Part shown: one piece after another, positions 61,001-64,000 of the stretch
Position numbering within the stretch: the first letter of the stretch is position 1
Layout: every line of letters begins with the position of its first letter
NCBI RefSeq assembly: GCF_015832195.1
Contig: NC_052034.1
Coordinates: 6,039,501-6,103,500, forward strand
From: Motacilla alba alba
Taxonomy: Eukaryota > Chordata > Aves > Passeriformes > Motacillidae
Length of the DNA stretch: 64,000 nucleotides
Direction: 5' to 3'
Program-made: the position numbers and the translations under genes
Notes under the pieces: model-generated
The model's input: the letters and a program-made list of their open reading frames with translations, nothing else
The model's database searches: none
What the model was told of the DNA's origin: nothing

Positions 61001-63014
61001 CAGGATGTCCCTGGGTTTTTCCCCACCCTGAGGGCAGTGCCCTGCCTGGTACCTGCGCAGATGACCCCAGCGTCCTCGTGGTGGCCGCAGTTATGGATGC
61101 CCCAGCCCAGGCTGTAGCAGGCGGACAGGAAGGGCTCGCTGCCGTCACAGTTGACGTTGTCCAGGAGGATCCGTCCCGTTCCATAGCCAAAATAGGCATT
61201 GCTCTTGTAATCCAGGGCTTGCCCGCAGCCCAGCTGCTTGCAGACCACGCTGGCATCGCTCAGGCCCCAGTCGTCGTCGCAGACGGTGCCCCAGTTCCCA
61301 CGGTAGAAGATCTCCACCCGGCCCTGGCAGGTGTCGGGGCCGCTCACCAGGCGGATGCTGCCGTCACCTGGAGGGTGGCAGCGTGAGGTGAGAAGGACGT
61401 GGTGTCCCTGCACGTGCCACAGCGCTGCCACTGTGCCCAGACCCTGCCGTGCCCGAGATGGCGAAGGAAATGAGGGAGAGGGAGAGGGGAAGGGACAAAG
61501 CTTTAGAGCAACGGGGCTTGGAAACCTTGGGAACCTCTGGGATAGGTGTGGCTATGGCCAGCACAGTGATAGGGTCTGGGGGTCTGCACCTCAGGTCTGG
61601 AGGGTTGAGAGGCTTCGAGAGGGACAGCAGGTGACAGTAGGGGACACTGCCCTCAGGCAGGATGTCCCCCCTGCAGGCTGAGCAGCTTACTTTCCCCATC
61701 CTGTACCGGGGCTGTGAGGGTCCTGGTGGTCGGTCCTTCGCTGACTTGCGTGGGTGAGAACTCTGCAAGGGGAAGAGGAGAGGTGGCACCTGCTGCTGCT
61801 CCACCTCGAAGCTGGAGAGATCCCTCCCACCCCACTGCTGCAGGAGGGTCTGCACCAAACCAGCCCCAGCTGAAAATAGATGGGTTTGCAGCTGCACCAG
61901 AGCTCTCTGCCAATGCCTCCAGCCTCTCTTTTGCCCTCAGACCCAGCTCCCCACCTCATTCCACAGTCCTTCCACCTCTCCTCTCCAGCAATGCCATGAT
62001 TTAGTTTCCTGCTCAATCCACAACCTCTGTTCTCTGGCTGCTGTCGGTACAACCTACGAGCCGAGCCAGCATCTCTGCCTTTCCATCCCTCCTTTTCCAA
62101 GCCCTGCTTCTGCAGGACGTGGGGATTCACGGAGCAGCTGCTCCAGGTCTGCACAGCCTCGCCTTCACAGCTCATTGGTGCCTGGCTGGTGAGCAAACCT
62201 TGCACAGCGAGGGAGGAACGTGTGTGGGGTGCATAAGGGTCGTCACCGAGCTGTCCCACTTTCACTTGCCGAGTTCAAACGCTTTCCACTGCTTTTCTCA
62301 CCTTTAGGAACATCTCCTACTGAAAAGCTCAGCAATTTAAAGAAACACGAGTCAGAAGGGGAAAGAGCAGTTGGGCAGCAACTGACTCAGAGGCAGGAGC
62401 GTGGGTGGGCATGTGCTCTTTCCCCAGGGATCGTGCTGGAGAGGGCGCAAAGTCCCTGATCTGGGAGTGACAAGGAACACAAAGCAGGCTGGTCACCTTA
62501 TGGAGCACCAGCCTGTGGAGCTGGGAGGTGACCTGGATTGAGGAGAGGGGTGAGAGGAGAATGCAGAGGATGTTTGGCTGACCCAGGTCAGAGAACCAGG
62601 CTCTGAGATAAGGCTCTTGGGCTCCACCAAGGCCCCTGCAGCCCCCGAGTCTTGCACTCCACAGGAACCCCGCGCCCTCCTTGCCCCCGAGGAACCCAAC
62701 CTCGTTACCGTTGCACGCGACAGCCACGTCCTCGTAGTGGTAGCAGTTGTGGATGCCCCAGCCGTGGCTCCAGCACTCACTCAGGGCTGCCTCCGGGCCC
62801 TTGCAGTCCACGTTGTCCAGGAAGATGGGCCCACTGCCCTGGCCGAAGGTCATGGCGGGCGGCAGGGTGATGGCGTGGCCGCAGCCCAGCTGGCGACACA
62901 CCACGTTGGCATCCACGATGTCCCAGTCGTCGTCGCAGACCGTGCCCCAGGAGCCGTTGTAGAGGATCTCCACTCGGCCCTGGCAGCGGCTGGGCCCGTT
63001 GGCCAGGCGGATCT
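57756..63014 (-). CDS. SSC4D: Scavenger receptor cysteine-rich protein with four group-B SRCR domains (5' partial)
   Basis: Predicted secreted protein of the group-B SRCR family; the exact ligand is not known. Exons in coding order: 62709-63014 (SRCR1), 61691-61762 (linker), 61053-61367 (SRCR2), 60262-60342 and 59942-60016 (linkers), 58933-59244 (SRCR3), 58548-58625 (linker), 57756-58072 (SRCR4 and stop). All inner exons are phase 1-1 and splice sites are GT-AG; together they give 517 residues. Each SRCR domain has eight cysteines, the group-B pattern, and the WGTVCDD motif. Linkers are Thr/Ser-rich, hence probably O-glycosylated. Human SSC4D is about 575 aa, so the signal peptide exon(s) are to the right of the window. 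Position next to YWHAG supports SSC4D rather than DMBT1 or CD163. Confidence 0.92.
58548..58625 (-). CDS. SSC4D: SSC4D linker exon between SRCR3 and SRCR4
   Basis: 78 nt, encodes [20 protein letters not shown] and PTRPKEG. Acceptor ACACCAG, donor GGAGG|GTAAGT; phase 1-1. Confidence 0.82.
58933..59244 (-). CDS. SSC4D: SSC4D exon: SRCR domain 3
   Basis: 312 nt, encodes [40 protein letters not shown] and a domain end [12 protein letters not shown] with eight cysteines. Acceptor CCGCAG, donor CGAG|GTGAGA. Confidence 0.94.
59942..60016 (-). CDS. SSC4D: SSC4D linker exon
   Basis: 75 nt, encodes [20 protein letters not shown] and TIEQE. Acceptor CCAGCAG, donor GAAA|GTAAGT; phase fits the neighbours. 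Confidence 0.78.
60262..60342 (-). CDS. SSC4D: SSC4D linker exon
   Basis: 81 nt, encodes [20 protein letters not shown] followed by LTATATG. Thr/Ser-rich. Acceptor CACCACAG, donor CACAG|GTAGG. Confidence 0.78.
61053..61367 (-). CDS. SSC4D: SSC4D exon: SRCR domain 2
   Basis: 315 nt, encodes [38 protein letters not shown] and ends [12 protein letters not shown]. Eight cysteines. Acceptor CCTCCAG, donor GCAG|GTACCA. Confidence 0.94.
61691..61762 (-). CDS. SSC4D: SSC4D linker exon between SRCR1 and SRCR2
   Basis: 72 nt, encodes [20 protein letters not shown] and QDGE. Acceptor CCTTGCAG, donor GAAA|GTAAGC; phase 1-1. Confidence 0.78.
62302..62319 (-). CDS. SSC4D: Candidate 18-nt SSC4D microexon
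   Basis: Between acceptor GAGCTTTTCAG and donor AAAG|GTGAGA lie 18 nt that in the required phase read VGDVPK. Inclusion keeps the frame between SRCR1 and the linker exon at 61691. Only splice-site quality and phase support it. Confidence 0.35.
62709..63014 (-). CDS. SSC4D: SSC4D exon: SRCR domain 1
   Basis: 306 nt, encodes [39 protein letters not shown] and ends [12 protein letters not shown]. Eight cysteines. Acceptor TCCCAG, donor AACG|GTAACG. It begins within a codon, so at least one exon precedes it. Confidence 0.94.
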
Positions 63015-63190
63015 CTGGGAGGGTGGAACAGAGGGGTCCCTCAGCAGGCAGCGGGCCACGGGGAGCAAATCTACGTCTAACTCCTGCTCCTTGGATAAAA
63101 TCCTGCCCCTCCTCTGGAGCATGAGGCAGTTGTTGGCTTGGTGCTGCTGGTGGGACACGGGCTGCCCTTCATTTCCACAGCAGCGGCTGT

Positions 63191-63382
63191 GGACACACAG
63201 CACCTCCCAATCCAGGACACACAGCACCTCCCAGTCCAGGACACACAGCACCTCCCAGTCCAGGACACACAGCACCTCCCAGTCCAGGACACACAGCACC
63301 TCCCAGTCCAGGACACACAGCACCTCCCAATCCAGGACACACAGCACCTCCCAATCCAGGACACACAGCACCTCCCAATCCA
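63191..63382 (+). repeat. 24-bp minisatellite, 8 copies
   Basis: Perfect or near-perfect units GGACACACAGCACCTCCCAA followed by TCCA, with an A/G variant at one site (CCCAATCC or CCCAGTCC). Gives spurious frames such as VLDWEVLC. Confidence 0.97.
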
Positions 63383-63404
63383 GGTGCACCGTCACCGAGG
63401 TCAG

Positions 63405-63505
63405 GCTGGGTGGGGCTTGGGACAGCCTGGTCTAGTGGAAGGTGTTCCTGCCCATGGCACTGAGATGTTTTTTAAGGTCCCTTCCAACCCGAACCGTTCT
63501 GTGGC
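63405..63505 (+). mobile_element. CR1 LINE 3' tail
   Basis: Contains GACAGCCTGGTCTAGTGGAA, CTGCCCATGGCA and TTTAAGGTCCCTTCCAACCC followed by GAACCGTTCTGTGGCTC, the 3' end typical of avian CR1. Only about 100 bp remain. Confidence 0.92.
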
Positions 63506-64000
63506 TCAGTGGTGCTCCCATCATCTCCCCTGCTGATGGCAAAAACCCAAGGCTGAAGGGAAAAGCAGACATGTGGCACCACATGTTGACTTGCAATAGG
63601 TGACAAGTGACAAGATGCAATTAGCAAATTCTTATTAGGCTCAGTGAATGCATCCAGAGCTGGTCCCACATGGGAGCTGGTGGGATGGAGATGATCTCAG
63701 GCTGCTGGCGATGGGGAGCAGGCATGGAAGAGCCTGGGGTCTGCCACATCAAGGGAATTATTTACTTGTGTGTGGTGCATGGCACAGGGACAGGGACTCA
63801 GCAGGAGGTGGAAAATTCTCCTCTCAGGATAATTAGTGGAATAGAGATGATAAAGAATCTTTATTTTCTTTCTGTAAAAGAAGTTTAACTTCTTCTTGCT
63901 GCTTTTTTTTCCAAACCAGTATCTCTCCTTTTTTAAATTCCCCAAATCCCTTCTTTTACCTAAAAGTGCATTTTTCAGCTACAAAACTTCCTGAAGAAAA

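Larger units (their letters stand above)
63015..64000 (-). other. SSC4D: SSC4D upstream intron
   Basis: No signal-peptide exon could be recognised. The interval holds a 24-bp minisatellite, a CR1 tail and T-rich DNA to the right edge. Confidence 0.6.

Noticed and set aside
63015..64000. SSC4D signal-peptide exon
   Set aside because: A segment near 63950 has an acceptor and a donor, but its reading phases contain stops or do not match the phase needed by the SRCR1 exon. No hydrophobic leader is seen.

Overview
The window is a GC-rich, gene-dense stretch of vertebrate nuclear DNA, most likely from a bird. The reasons are two CR1 LINE 3' tails (34430-34650 and 63405-63505), many G/C-rich minisatellites of the sort common on avian microchromosomes, and an HSPB1 protein close to avian HSP25 as I remember it. 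The gene order SRRM3 - HSPB1 - YWHAG - SSC4D is the one known from human 7q11.23, so this is a conserved synteny block. Species and chromosome cannot be fixed from the sequence alone.

Layout: (1) 1-19990, plus strand: the 3' thirteen coding exons of SRRM3, the neural SR-related microexon splicing factor, ending in the eMIC domain. The 5' exons lie left of the window. A 5.6 kb T-rich intron (8330-13939) with in-frame read-through and several AATAAA signals could hold an alternative 3' end. A GGAT tetranucleotide array of about 530 bp sits in the intron that splits the eMIC domain. (2) 19991-21981: short intergenic region with a pyrimidine-rich tract and a 42-bp minisatellite whose units carry a GAACCTTC heat-shock-element core. 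(3) 21982-23690, plus strand: complete three-exon HSPB1 (194 aa). (4) 25676-46457, minus strand: complete two-exon YWHAG (14-3-3 gamma, 247 aa) with a 2.85 kb 3'UTR, a 17 kb intron and a CpG-island promoter. (5) 46800-57755: intergenic region with no recognisable gene, several tandem repeats, a 130-bp segment present twice, and isolated promoter-like motifs. (6) 57756-63014, minus strand: SSC4D, a secreted-type scavenger-receptor protein with four group-B SRCR domains joined by Ser/Thr-rich linker exons. Its signal-peptide exon is beyond the right edge.

The genes do not form one pathway. SRRM3 is a nuclear splicing activator, HSPB1 a stress chaperone, YWHAG a phospho-protein adaptor and SSC4D an extracellular scavenger-type protein. 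HSPB1 and YWHAG are convergent. The observation most worth following is the five-to-six-copy heat-shock-element minisatellite about 0.45 kb upstream of HSPB1, with a 42-bp pitch (four helical turns). Next come the candidate short SRRM3 isoform, an inverted pair of ZNF143-like sites at the YWHAG promoter, and the 130-bp repeated element between YWHAG and SSC4D.
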